Positions 9,435-17,037 of a DNA stretch of 64,000 bases are shown here, one piece after another (the stretch's first letter is position 1; every line of letters begins with the position of its first letter). The position numbers were made by a program, and so were the translations under genes. Source of the DNA: Streptomyces avicenniae. Its GTDB lineage: Bacteria > Actinomycetota > Actinomycetes > Streptomycetales > Streptomycetaceae. The stretch lies in NCBI RefSeq assembly GCF_000719135.1, contig NZ_JOEK01000001.1, forward strand, positions 248,001 through 312,000, read 5' to 3'. A model generated the notes under the pieces. That model saw only the letters and a program-made list of their open reading frames with translations, did not search any database and was not told the DNA's origin.

Positions 9435-9697
9435 TGCGCGACCAGTTCCGCAGCACGCGCGCCCACCGCCTCGATCACCGCTCAACGCAGACGAGTTGGG
9501 CGTCGATGTAGCCCCCGATCTCCCCGGCGAACGGCGAACGGTGCGCGAGTCAGGCTGTTCCGCCACGCGGCGTGTAGGTCGGCGAACGTCCCTCGCCTCT
9601 GGCTGAGTTCGGCGGGAGTGCCGTCCTCATGGCCCGCTGGACGAGCCTCTCGCCTGGGGAAGTCCAGCAACGACGTCGCCTCGTCAAGGATCACCAG
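9435..9697 (-). pseudogene. Decayed copy of the GNAT and ABC-exporter genes found intact at 12.4-13.4 kb
   Basis: No intact gene lies between 9287 and 9705. Three pieces match, in the same order and orientation, the intact locus downstream. 9435-9479 matches 12,537-12,595 inside the acetyltransferase gene (shared GCGACCAGTTCCGCAGCACG) with about ten bases missing. 9517-9545 matches the start region of that gene near 13,041. 9549-9697 matches the C-terminal end of the ABC gene from 13,123 to about 13,370 (shared TCAGGCTGTTCCGCCACGCG) with about 100 bases deleted after GTGCCGTCCTC. Frameshifts and deletions exclude function. The stretch 9287-9434 shows nothing recognisable. Confidence 0.8.
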
Positions 9698-9705
9698 GCG
9701 TCCCG

Positions 9706-10059
9706 TCACACGCCCGGGATGCCCCGGGGCGTGATGGCGGTCCACATGCACACGCCGTCGAGGGTGGGGGCGGTGCCGTAGGTCCAGGTGAGATGCGCGG
9801 CGCCGGGCAGCGGGTCGGGCAGGCGGGGTGTCGTGGCCGCCTTCGCGCGCAGGATCTGGGCGTGCAGGACGTCGGGATGGGCGGTGAGGCCGAGCCACCA
9901 CGGGCGGCGGGTGCGGGCGGCCGCGATCAGGGCGTGCACGACGGGCAGGGCGGCCTGCCGCCCCCACCGCTCCAGTTCAAGACCGGCCCACTCCCCCGCC
10001 GCCACGGTGTCGTCCCGCCCGCCGCCGCCGGGGAAGAGACGGGACGCGTGCGGAGTCAC
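9706..10059 (-). CDS. Small protein, last gene of XRE-linked cluster
   Basis: 117 aa, unrecognised. GTG start at 10,059 inside GTGA, overlapping the stop of the upstream gene by four bases. The sequence has a conserved-looking core, WGRQAALPVVHALIAAAR and WWLGLTAHPDVLHAQILRAK, then LTWTYGTAPTLDGVCMWTAI, and ends GIPGV. It has no membrane segment, signal peptide or catalytic motif I know. The stop lies nine bases from the decayed ABC fragment, so the present C-terminus could have been set by the rearrangement junction. Same operon as the three small genes upstream. Confidence 0.6.
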   Translation of the reverse strand: MTPHASRLFPGGGGRDDTVAAGEWAGLELERWGRQAALPVVHALIAAARTRRPWWLGLTAHPDVLHAQILRAKAATTPRLPDPLPGAAHLTWTYGTAPTLDGVCMWTAITPRGIPGV

Positions 10060-10457
10060 GTCACCTCCCCCCGTCCGGACCCGGCGGCGGCCCGCAGGTC
10101 GGCGACCGCCGCCGCGACGACCGTCCTCGCCAACTCCCGCCGGTGGTCGGGGGTGAGGCGCCCGGTCGTGGCGGCGGTGGCGGGGAAGAGCCGGTCGGTG
10201 ACGGGCCGCAGGTGCGGGGCGTGGCCGAGGTCGGCGAGGCGGGCCACCAGCTCGTGGGGGACGGCCTCGGGCCAGCGGTGCACGCCGCCCAGTGAGGCGG
10301 ACGGTTGCGCGGCCAGGGGGACGAGCCGTTCGTCGATGCGGCAGGGGCGGCAGGCGAGGTACGTCCAGCCGGGCCCGGACCCGGACGCGACGAGCGCGAC
10401 GGCGATCAGGTCGCCGACGGTCGTGTCGCAGTACGCGCAGCGTGGGACGAGGCTCAC
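10056..10457 (-). CDS. Small zinc-ribbon-like protein of XRE-linked cluster
   Basis: 133 aa. GTG start overlaps the previous stop (GTGA). The N-terminus carries two CxxC pairs, RCAYCDTTVG and ACRPCRIDER, spaced about 30 residues apart, as in zinc ribbons. The remainder is helical (HRRELARTVVAAAVADLRAA). It may be a metal-binding accessory or DNA-contacting protein; the function is unknown. It is the third of four overlapping genes downstream of the XRE regulator. Confidence 0.65.
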   Translation of the reverse strand: MSLVPRCAYCDTTVGDLIAVALVASGSGPGWTYLACRPCRIDERLVPLAAQPSASLGGVHRWPEAVPHELVARLADLGHAPHLRPVTDRLFPATAATTGRLTPDHRRELARTVVAAAVADLRAAAGSGRGEVT

Positions 10458-10618
10458 TCGTCCTCACCGCCGTCCACGGCCTCGTCCGTGTCCGTCCCGG
10501 CCGCCGGTTCCGGCCGTGGGGGGAGCGGTCCTTCGAGGCCGGTGATGACGGTGATGTGCGGGTTCTCCTCCCGCACCGGCGCCGGAGTCAGATACCGGGG
10601 GCCGTGCGGCTCAGCCAC
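10454..10618 (-). CDS. 54-residue conserved peptide, paralogue of the 63-aa peptide at 50.1 kb
   Basis: A short coding region starting GTG at 10,618 and ending at 10,454. The protein begins MAEPHGPRYLTPAPVREENP and continues HITVITGLEGPLP, then an acidic tail. The paralogue at 50,090-50,281 keeps RHLTPAPVREENPRITVITG nearly identically, so the segment is under selection for protein sequence. Its start lies inside the end of the 136-aa gene (8-bp overlap) and its stop overlaps the next start (GTGA). No known domain. It could be a small regulator or a modified peptide; nothing in the neighbourhood points to a modifying enzyme. Confidence 0.7.
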   Translation of the reverse strand: MAEPHGPRYLTPAPVREENPHITVITGLEGPLPPRPEPAAGTDTDEAVDGGEDE

Positions 10619-11021
10619 AGCGCCCCCCGAACACCCGCGCCAGCGCGCCGTGCAGGACCACCGGATCGGTCAGGCAGTGCCCGGTCGGCCGGAGCGACAG
10701 CCACCGCACCTCACCGTCGCCGACCCACGGACCGCCCACACGGTCGGCGGCCGGGACGGCCAGCGAGTAACCCCGCCCCAGCGGCACGACCCCCGGCGGC
10801 CACCCCCGATCGTTCGCCGACCCGGGCGGCACCAGCCAGTACAGGACACCGTGCGCCTGATCCTCGATCACCGGCCCGGAAAGCCCGGTCAGGCGAAGAC
10901 GGTTGAGCACGTACAGCCCCTGGGACAAGGGCACACGCACAGCGTCGAACTCCTCGCCCAACGGCCGGATACGCACCCGTCCGTCGAACGGAAGCCAAGC
11001 GGGAAGGAGAGACGTCCTCAT
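10611..11021 (-). CDS. 136-aa protein of XRE-linked cluster
   Basis: 136 aa. I chose the ATG at 11,021 because GGAG lies six bases before it; an ATG codon at 11,033 would add MERT but falls inside the palindrome. The protein has YVLNRLRLTGLSGPVIEDQ, then WLVPPGSANDRGWPPGVVPL and a Trp-rich end (GEVRWLSLRPTGHCLTDP). This layout resembles small proteins annotated near primase/polymerase-like genes in streptomycetes, but I cannot assign a function. It is the first gene after the palindrome at 11,032 and likely the head of a four-gene operon controlled by the XRE protein. Confidence 0.65.
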   Translation of the reverse strand: MRTSLLPAWLPFDGRVRIRPLGEEFDAVRVPLSQGLYVLNRLRLTGLSGPVIEDQAHGVLYWLVPPGSANDRGWPPGVVPLGRGYSLAVPAADRVGGPWVGDGEVRWLSLRPTGHCLTDPVVLHGALARVFGGRCG

Positions 11022-11031
11022 GGTTCGCTCC

Positions 11032-11057
11032 ATGTGACAGTGGGGTGACTGTCACAT
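11032..11057. promoter_or_regulatory. Perfect 10-bp inverted repeat, likely operator
   Basis: ATGTGACAGT at 11,032-11,041 is repeated in inverse as ACTGTCACAT at 11,048-11,057, with a 6-bp spacer (GGGGTG). It lies 11 bp upstream of the 136-aa gene and about 70 bp past the end of the XRE gene. A weaker related palindrome, TATCAGT-GAGG-ACTGACA, lies at 11,083-11,100. A dimeric regulator, most simply the adjacent XRE protein, could bind here to control the small-gene operon. Confidence 0.65.
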
Positions 11058-11129
11058 ACAACGCCCGTGATCGAGCCCCAACTATCAGTGAGGACTGACA
11101 GTCGGGGCCGTGACCTGATCGGTCGTCGG

Positions 11130-12314
11130 CTACACGCCGAGCCAGCTGCCGAAACTGGCGAACGTCTCGGGGAGACGGCGCTTGGCCGCGTCAAGTCCGG
11201 CGTAGGTCTCGCGGACCAGGGGGTGGTACTTCGTCTGCTGAGGCCCGGCTTTCCGCGCCGCCTGGAGGCTCGTGAACGCCTTGTCCAGCCGACCGCACCA
11301 CAGGTGGGCGTGCGCGACCTCGGCGTGGTGGTGGGCTGTGCGCGACTGCGGCCAGCTGTCCGGGATCACGAGGTCCTGCGCCGCCCGGGCCGCGTCGTCG
11401 TAGAGGTTCCGCTCGGCCAGCGTCGCGACGCGGTGGACCTGGACGTTCGTCGGGCCGAACGCCAGCCAGTGCACGCGTTCGGCCGGGCCGGTCGCGCGCG
11501 CCAGCCGGTCGGCCTCGGCGAGGTGGTCGTCGGCCTCCTCGCCGTCCTGGGCACGGGCCCGCAGCACGGCGGCGCCCAGGTGGAGCTGGCCCCGCACGAC
11601 GTCGCGTTCACGCCCGGGATCGGCCTGGTCGAGCGTGGAGAGGCCCGATGCGAGAAGCCGCTGACCTGTGCGGTACTGAGCCGAACGCAGGTACACCAGG
11701 GCACGCATGTACTGGCGGATGGAGCTGATCTCGGGGGACGAGGCCCGGTGCGCGGCCCAGTCCATGCGGTCCAGCGCGACCATGCAGAGGTCGTGGAAGC
11801 CGAGCTTGGTCGTCACGTCGTAGGCGGTCCGGTAGGTGCTGGCCAGCGTGGACCACAGAGGCGACGACGGAGACCGGTGGGCAGCCGTCGTCACCTCGAC
11901 GACGAGACCGGGCAACTCGGCCGCCACCTGCTGGAGTCGGGTCTCCTGCACCAGGTGACACAACTTCTCCGCGTGTGCCTCCAGTTCCTCCGCCGAGCGG
12001 GGGGTGATCTCGGGGTCGTCCCCGAGGTCGTACACGTCGAGCGCGTCGCGGATCGGCTGGATGAGACCGTCCAGTTGGTCGCGGCGGAGGTCATGGACGT
12101 AGGGCTGCCCGGTCAGCTCGGACACCGGCACCGACAGGGTGCGGGCCAGGGCGCCGATCACTGCGGGGGACGCGGACAAGGCACCTTGTTCGATCTTGGT
12201 GAGGGTCGAGTAGCTGACCGGAGCACGATCGGCGAGTTCCCGCCGCGTCAGTCGGCGGGCCTTCCTCGCACGCCGGACGCGTGCGCCGGTGTGCTCATCA
12301 GTGCGGTGCGGCAT
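11130..12314 (-). CDS. XRE-family regulator with long TPR-like C-terminal region
   Basis: 394 aa. Residues about 10-65 form a lambda-repressor-type HTH (TRRELADRAPVSYSTLTKIE). The remaining ~330 residues are helical pairs like those of TPR-containing streptomycete regulators (TYRTAYDVTTKLGFHDLCMV, QYRTGQRLLASGLSTLDQA). A small-molecule or peptide ligand probably binds the helical part; this is inference from the family. ATG at 12,314 follows GAAGGTGG. The gene has a paralogue at 50,460-51,668 with the same N-terminus (MPH..DEHTGARV) and a matching upstream element at identical distance. Four small genes follow in the same direction. Confidence 0.88.
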   Translation of the reverse strand: MPHRTDEHTGARVRRARKARRLTRRELADRAPVSYSTLTKIEQGALSASPAVIGALARTLSVPVSELTGQPYVHDLRRDQLDGLIQPIRDALDVYDLGDDPEITPRSAEELEAHAEKLCHLVQETRLQQVAAELPGLVVEVTTAAHRSPSSPLWSTLASTYRTAYDVTTKLGFHDLCMVALDRMDWAAHRASSPEISSIRQYMRALVYLRSAQYRTGQRLLASGLSTLDQADPGRERDVVRGQLHLGAAVLRARAQDGEEADDHLAEADRLARATGPAERVHWLAFGPTNVQVHRVATLAERNLYDDAARAAQDLVIPDSWPQSRTAHHHAEVAHAHLWCGRLDKAFTSLQAARKAGPQQTKYHPLVRETYAGLDAAKRRLPETFASFGSWLGV

Positions 12315-12351
12315 GGAGAATCCACCTTCGTCTCGATCCCGACGCTCGAAA

Positions 12352-12362
12352 CGGTACTCCGG
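12352..12362 (-). promoter_or_regulatory. Promoter-like element shared with the XRE paralogue
   Basis: On the minus strand the sequence CGGAGTACCGT lies 38-48 bp upstream of the XRE start and contains TACCGT, a fair -10 match (TAnnnT). The paralogue at 51,706-51,716 has CGGAGTACGGT at exactly the same distance. Conservation of both sequence and spacing suggests a promoter or autoregulatory site. Confidence 0.5.
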
Positions 12363-12395
12363 TACCCCTCCGGCGAGCCGCCGTGCCGAAGGTGC

Positions 12396-13040
12396 TCACC
12401 GGACAGGGGAAGGCCGTCGCCGTCGCCGCCGGGCCAGGCGGTGTTCCAGGTGGGTCCTGCGGTCCGGCCACTCGTCGGCCGTGATCGAGAAGACGGCGGA
12501 GTCGCGGAGCATGCCGTCCTCGCCCGGTGCCCAGGAGCGCGACCAGTTCCGCAGCACGCCCTCGAACCGCGCGCCCACCCCCTCGATCGCCGCCCGCGAA
12601 CGGGCGTTGCGCGCGTCCGTCTTCAGGTCCAGGCGTGCGACGCCCCAGTTCTCGAACGCGTGCCTGAACAGGAGGTACTTGGCCTCCGTGTTCACGCCGG
12701 TGCCCTGCGCCGATCCCGCGAGCCAGGTGAAGCCGACCTCGATCGCGCACAGCCTTTCCTCGTCGGGCCACAGTCGCGGTTCCCAGTACGCCGTGGCACC
12801 GACCGCGCGGCCCGTCGCGCGGTCCACCTGCGCGTACGGGGCGAGCTTCCCGCTCGCGGCGCGGGCGAGTTGGGCGTCGATGTAGCTCTCGACCTCGTCG
12901 GCGGTCGGCACCCAGGTGAAGCGGTAGGAGGCACGGTCCGCCTCCGCCGCCACGGCCAGGTCCGCCGCGTGGTGGTGGCCCAGCGGCTCAAGGCGTACGA
13001 GCGAGCCCGCCAACTCAGGCCCCTCCAGCACGAAACCCAT
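12396..13040 (-). CDS. GNAT acetyltransferase, RimJ/RimL type
   Basis: 214 aa, start ATG at 13,040 behind GGAGGA. Typical RimL-like order: [20 protein letters not shown] at the N-terminus, [20 protein letters not shown], the acetyl-CoA region [20 protein letters not shown], and [20 protein letters not shown], the signature near the end of this family. The Arg-rich tail ([15 protein letters not shown]) is unusual. The substrate is unknown; relatives acetylate protein N-termini or small molecules. Parts of this gene are repeated in the remnant at 9.4 kb, so the locus was duplicated once. It lies 77 bp after the ABC exporter pair and may be the last gene of that transcript. Confidence 0.85.
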   Translation of the reverse strand: MGFVLEGPELAGSLVRLEPLGHHHAADLAVAAEADRASYRFTWVPTADEVESYIDAQLARAASGKLAPYAQVDRATGRAVGATAYWEPRLWPDEERLCAIEVGFTWLAGSAQGTGVNTEAKYLLFRHAFENWGVARLDLKTDARNARSRAAIEGVGARFEGVLRNWSRSWAPGEDGMLRDSAVFSITADEWPDRRTHLEHRLARRRRRRPSPVR

Positions 13041-13117
13041 CGATCGTCCTCCCCGGCGAACAGCGCGCGGCGCGCGGCCCCCAGCGTTCCACGGTGGCCG
13101 CGCGCCGTCGCGGGTAT

Positions 13118-14950
13118 TCACGTCAGGCTGTTCCGCCACGCGGTGTGCAGGTCGGCGAACCTGCCTCGCCGCTCGATGAGTTCGGCGGGAGTGCCGTCCT
13201 CGACGACGCGCCCGCCGTCCATCACCACGACTCGGTCGGCGATCCGGAGCGTCGAGAGGCGATGGGCGACGACCAGAGCCGTGCGCCCTTCGAGCACCGT
13301 CCTCATGGCCCGCTGGACGAGCCGCTCACCCGGGATGTCCAGCGACGACGTGGCCTCGTCAAGAATCACCACGTCGGGATCGGCGAGCAAGGCCCGAGCG
13401 AGCGCGAGGAGTTGCCGCTGCCCGGCGGAGATGCGGGTGCCACGGGCGCGGACGTCCGTGTCGTACTCCTCCGGCAGCGCGCTGACGAAGGCGTGCGCGC
13501 CGACCGCCCTGGCCACCCGTTCGATGTCCGCGCGGTCGGCACCCGGGCGGCCGACGGCGATGTTCTCGGCGACCGTCCCCGAGAAGACGAAGGCGTCCTG
13601 CGTCACCATCACCACGGCGCGCCGCAGTTCGGCCGTGGCCAGGTGACGGAGGTCCACACCGTCGAGGAGGACGCGGCCGTGCGTCGGGTCGTGGAACCGG
13701 GCGAGCAGCCCGGCCAGCGTCGATTTCCCGGCGCCGGTCGCCCCGACGACGGCCACGGTCTCCCCGGCGGCGAGGGACAGGTCGAGACGCGGCAGGACCT
13801 CGCCACCGGTGCCGTACGCGAAGGTCACGCCGTCGAGCACGGCCCGACGGCCGCGCCCGGCAGGCGAGTTGGCCGGTAGCCGCGCCGGGGCGGCGGGTTC
13901 GGAGACGGAGGGACGCTGGGCCAGGAGCGCCGCGATCTTCTCCAGGGACGCGACGGCCGACTGGTAGGCGTCCAGGACGCCGCCGAGCTTGAGCGGGTCG
14001 TCGTACAGGCGGCGCAGGTAGAGGACGGCGGCGGTGAAGGCGCCGAGTTCCAGGCTGCCGGAGGCGACGCGGTGGGCGCCCCACAGGGCGAGGACGGCGA
14101 TACCGGTGTTGGCGACGAGCCGGGACGAGGTCACGTACCGGCCCATCTCCAAGGTCGCGTCGCCGCTCAGGCGCGCGTGACGGCGGTCGATCTCCCGGAA
14201 GGACGCGTCGCCCGCCGCCTCCAGCCGGAAAGCCTGCACCACACGGATGTGGTGCAGGGTCTCGGCGAGCGCGCCGGTGACCGCCGCCGCCGCGCTCGAC
14301 CGGTCGCGGTGGACGCGCGTGGCGCGGCGCCGGAACGACCGCACGGTCAGGTACAGCGGCGCGCCCACGGTCACGGCGGCGAGGCCGAGTTGACGGTCCA
14401 GGTGGAGCAGGAGGCCGGTGATGCAGACGGTGGTCAGCGCGGCGCCGACGATGTCCTCAAGCCCCTTGGCGAGCAGGCCGCGGAGCGCCCCGATGTCGCC
14501 GGTGGCCCTGGCGGTGAGCCGCCCGGAGCCGTACCGCTCGTGGAAGTCGAGGCCCAGCGCCTGCGAGTGGCGGAAGACGCGCGTGAGGAGGTCGAGGAGC
14601 ACGTCCTGCCCGGCGCGTGCCGAGAGGCGGACGTATCCGTACTGCGACGCCGCCGAGCCCGCCACGACCAGCGCGTAGACGAGGCAGACGCCCAGCAGCG
14701 GGCCGTGGTCCCCGTCCCGCAGGGCCGGGACCGCCCGGTCGATCGTGTACGCGACGAGCAGCGGGCCGACCTGCGAGAGCGCCCGTTGGAGCGTCAGCAC
14801 GAGGCAGGTCGCGGTGAGGCGGCGCCGGTGCGGGCGCAGGAGGGACGCGAGCAGGGCCCGTGAGGCGCCGGGGGGCGCGGGCAGCGCGTCCTGCGCGAAG
14901 GCGTCGCCCGCAACGGACGCCCCGGCGGCGGCGGTCGTGGAGGGGGTCAT
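13118..14950 (-). CDS. ABC exporter half-transporter, subunit 2 (catalytic Walker B)
   Basis: 610 aa: six-helix membrane domain (about residues 35-330, for example [20 protein letters not shown]) fused to an ATPase. Walker A is [10 protein letters not shown], Walker [11 protein letters not shown] with the catalytic Glu, H-loop AHRLST. The signature is ISAGQ instead of LSGGQ. Its partner has the reverse fault (LSGGQ present, DD in Walker B), so together they form one active and one degenerate ATP site, as in known heterodimeric exporters. Start ATG overlaps the partner's stop (ATGA). The substrate is unknown; drugs or lipids are typical. Confidence 0.92.
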   Translation of the reverse strand: MTPSTTAAAGASVAGDAFAQDALPAPPGASRALLASLLRPHRRRLTATCLVLTLQRALSQVGPLLVAYTIDRAVPALRDGDHGPLLGVCLVYALVVAGSAASQYGYVRLSARAGQDVLLDLLTRVFRHSQALGLDFHERYGSGRLTARATGDIGALRGLLAKGLEDIVGAALTTVCITGLLLHLDRQLGLAAVTVGAPLYLTVRSFRRRATRVHRDRSSAAAAVTGALAETLHHIRVVQAFRLEAAGDASFREIDRRHARLSGDATLEMGRYVTSSRLVANTGIAVLALWGAHRVASGSLELGAFTAAVLYLRRLYDDPLKLGGVLDAYQSAVASLEKIAALLAQRPSVSEPAAPARLPANSPAGRGRRAVLDGVTFAYGTGGEVLPRLDLSLAAGETVAVVGATGAGKSTLAGLLARFHDPTHGRVLLDGVDLRHLATAELRRAVVMVTQDAFVFSGTVAENIAVGRPGADRADIERVARAVGAHAFVSALPEEYDTDVRARGTRISAGQRQLLALARALLADPDVVILDEATSSLDIPGERLVQRAMRTVLEGRTALVVAHRLSTLRIADRVVVMDGGRVVEDGTPAELIERRGRFADLHTAWRNSLT

Positions 14951-16791
14951 GACGTCCGCCCGCCGTCCGCGCGCTCGCCCGTCGGCACGGTGAGGGGTGC
15001 GGGCGCGGACATGAGCCGGGCGTACTCGGCGTTCGTCCGCAGCAGTTCGCGGTGCGTGCCGACGGCGGCGATCCGGCCCTGCGACAGCAGCGCGACCCGG
15101 TCGGCGAGGAGCACGGTCGAGGGGCGATGGGCGACGAGCAGCGCCGTCGTCGTGCCGAGCACCTCGCGCAGCGCGGCCTCGACCGCGGCCTCGGTGTGGA
15201 GGTCGAGGGCGGACAGGGGGTCGTCCAGGACGAGCAGGCGCGGCCGTCCGACGACGGCGCGGGCCAGGGCGAGGCGCTGGCGCTGGCCGCCGGAGAGCGT
15301 CAGCCCCCGCTCGCCGAGCGTCGTGGCGGTCCCGTCGGGGAGGTGGCGGACGAACTCGTCGGCCCGCGCCACCCGGAGGGCCCGCGCGATGTCCGCGTCG
15401 GTGGCGTTCCGCGCGCCCATGGCCACGTTCTCGGTGACCGTCGCGGAGAAGAGCGCCGGGTCCTCGAAGGCGACGGCGACCCGGCCGCGCAGGTCGGCGC
15501 GCGTCATGGCGGCGATGTCCCGGCCGTCCATCGTGAGGCGTCCTGCGGTCGGCTCGTAGAGCCGCGGCACGAGGGCGGTGAGGGTCGTCTTGCCGCTGCC
15601 GGTCGCGCCGACCAGGGCCAGGGTCTCCCCCGGGGCGAGGCACAGGGTGACGCCGCGCAGGACGGCGGGCGCGTCGGGCGGGGCGTCCGGGTACTGGAAC
15701 TCGACGTTCTCGAAGGCGAGTTCGACGGGCCCCGCCTCGCTCGCCGCCCGCCGGGTGGGCGCGGGCACGGGCGCGCGGTCCTGCGGGACCGGGAGCGCCA
15801 TGACGTCGAGGTAGCGGTCCACGGCGGTCGCCGCCTCGTGGCTCAGCGCGAGCGACGAGCCCATCGACTCCACCACGGGCCGCAGGACCAGGGCCGTCGC
15901 CAGGAACGCGAGCAGCGTGCCGGGCGACAGCGACCCGTCCGCCACCTGGTACGCCCCCGCCACGAGCGTCAGCCCGACCGCGGACTCCGGCAGCGCCACG
16001 AACAGCGCCGACGCACCGGCCAGCAGACGCGCCTTGCCCAACTCGGCGGCGCGGACCCGGCGGGCCGCCTCAAGGACCACGCGCTCCCGCGCCTCGTGGC
16101 GGCCGAGGCCCTTGAGGACGCGGATGCCGAGGACCGACTCCTCGACGACCGTCGTCAGGTCGCCGCCCCGGTCCTGGGCCCGGCGCGAGGCGAGCGCGTA
16201 ACGGGCCTCGAAGCGCGAGCCGACCACCAGCAGCGGCACGGCCGGGGCGAGCGTCAGCAGGCCGAGCGTCCACTGCTGGGAGAGCAGGACGACGCAACCC
16301 ACCAAGAGCGTCACGGTGTTGACCACGAGGAACGTCAGGGGCAGCGCCAGGAAGACGTGGATCAGGCCGACGTCGGAGGTGGCGCGGGAGAGGAGTTGAC
16401 CGGACGGCCATCGGTCGTGGAAGGCGAGCGGCAGCCGCTGCACGTGGTGGTGCAGCGCCTCCCGCATCGTCGCCTCGACCTCGGCCAGCGGTCGCGCGAC
16501 CAGGCGCCGCCGCAGGCCGAACACGGCCGCCTCGGCGGCCCCGAGGAGCAGCAGGGCCAGGCCGCCCCACCACACGCCGGACGGATCGCCGCCCGTGAGC
16601 GGGCCGTCGGCCATCCACTTGAGGACCAGGGGCATGACGAGCCCGAGGCACGAGGCGGCGGTCGCCAGGAGGGTGGCGAGGAGGAGGCGCAGGCGCACGG
16701 GCCGCACGTAAGGACGCAGGCGCAGGAGGGAACGTACGGTCGAGCGTTCGTCGGCGGGGGAGGGGGGCAGGGGTGTGGCGGGGTCACGCAC
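14947..16791 (-). CDS. ABC exporter half-transporter, subunit 1 (degenerate Walker B)
   Basis: 614 aa: N-terminal membrane domain (LRLLLATLLATAASCLGLVM and further segments) and C-terminal ATPase. Walker A VGATGSGKTT, signature LSGGQRQRLAL, H-loop AHRPST. Walker B reads LLVLDDPLSALD, with Asp in place of the catalytic Glu. GTG start at 16,791 with AGGAG nine bases upstream. Upstream are a 10-bp hairpin and a 14-codon open frame that look like an attenuator. First gene of the exporter operon. Likely located in the inner membrane and exporting a toxic compound or lipid. Confidence 0.92.
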   Translation of the reverse strand: MRDPATPLPPSPADERSTVRSLLRLRPYVRPVRLRLLLATLLATAASCLGLVMPLVLKWMADGPLTGGDPSGVWWGGLALLLLGAAEAAVFGLRRRLVARPLAEVEATMREALHHHVQRLPLAFHDRWPSGQLLSRATSDVGLIHVFLALPLTFLVVNTVTLLVGCVVLLSQQWTLGLLTLAPAVPLLVVGSRFEARYALASRRAQDRGGDLTTVVEESVLGIRVLKGLGRHEARERVVLEAARRVRAAELGKARLLAGASALFVALPESAVGLTLVAGAYQVADGSLSPGTLLAFLATALVLRPVVESMGSSLALSHEAATAVDRYLDVMALPVPQDRAPVPAPTRRAASEAGPVELAFENVEFQYPDAPPDAPAVLRGVTLCLAPGETLALVGATGSGKTTLTALVPRLYEPTAGRLTMDGRDIAAMTRADLRGRVAVAFEDPALFSATVTENVAMGARNATDADIARALRVARADEFVRHLPDGTATTLGERGLTLSGGQRQRLALARAVVGRPRLLVLDDPLSALDLHTEAAVEAALREVLGTTTALLVAHRPSTVLLADRVALLSQGRIAAVGTHRELLRTNAEYARLMSAPAPLTVPTGERADGGRTS

Positions 16792-16815
16792 GGCAGGGGT
16801 CTCCTGAACGGGGCG

Positions 16816-16857
16816 CGCCTGCCGGGCACGCGGACGTGACCGGTCAACCGGCAGGCG
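16816..16857 (-). promoter_or_regulatory. Hairpin between leader peptide and ABC exporter start
   Basis: CGCCTGCCGG at 16,816-16,825 pairs perfectly with CCGGCAGGCG at 16,848-16,857; the 22-base loop contains ACCGGT. It lies between the stop of the 14-codon frame (16,873) and the ribosome site of the exporter (about 16,801-16,805). This position fits attenuation or a translation switch. Confidence 0.5.
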
Positions 16858-16872
16858 GGGCGAAGGGGTTGC

Positions 16873-16917
16873 TCACTGGGGGCGCGCGGAGGTGCGCCCG
16901 GTGGAGGTCGCGGTCAC
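16873..16917 (-). CDS. Putative 14-aa leader peptide of the ABC exporter operon
   Basis: GTG at 16,917, stop at 16,873, encoding MTATSTGRTSARPQ. A strong GGAGGG ribosome site stands seven bases before the GTG, which is better than that of many real genes here. It lies 82 bp upstream of the exporter start, with hairpins on both sides. Leader peptides that stall the ribosome and open a downstream ribosome site are known for antibiotic-responsive resistance genes; that function here is inference. Too short for codon statistics. Confidence 0.45.
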   Translation of the reverse strand: MTATSTGRTSARPQ

Positions 16918-16944
16918 CGGCGTTCCCTCCGTCCGCTTCGCTCG

Positions 16945-16969
16945 TCGTCCGGCCCCTGCGGCCGGACGA
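16945..16969. other. Perfect 10-bp hairpin in divergent intergenic region
   Basis: TCGTCCGGCC at 16,945-16,954 and GGCCGGACGA at 16,960-16,969 with a 5-base loop. It lies 69 bp before the oxidoreductase start on the plus strand and just upstream of the leader-peptide ribosome site on the minus strand. It could be a 5' stabilising hairpin or part of an attenuator. No T-tract follows. Confidence 0.45.
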
Positions 16970-17037
16970 GGGGAGTGTACCGCCGGGGCGCGTGGCGACA
17001 ATGGGGAGCCGACCACAGCCTGTTGGGAGAACACCGC

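Noticed and set aside
11067..13646. 859-aa plus-strand open frame over XRE, GNAT and ABC genes
   Set aside because: It runs antisense through three well-supported genes and has no domain or start signal.
13118..15643. Extended 841-aa frame for ABC subunit 2
   Set aside because: The N-terminal 230 residues are an out-of-frame reading of subunit 1; ATG at 14,950 overlaps the upstream stop and starts the true membrane domain.
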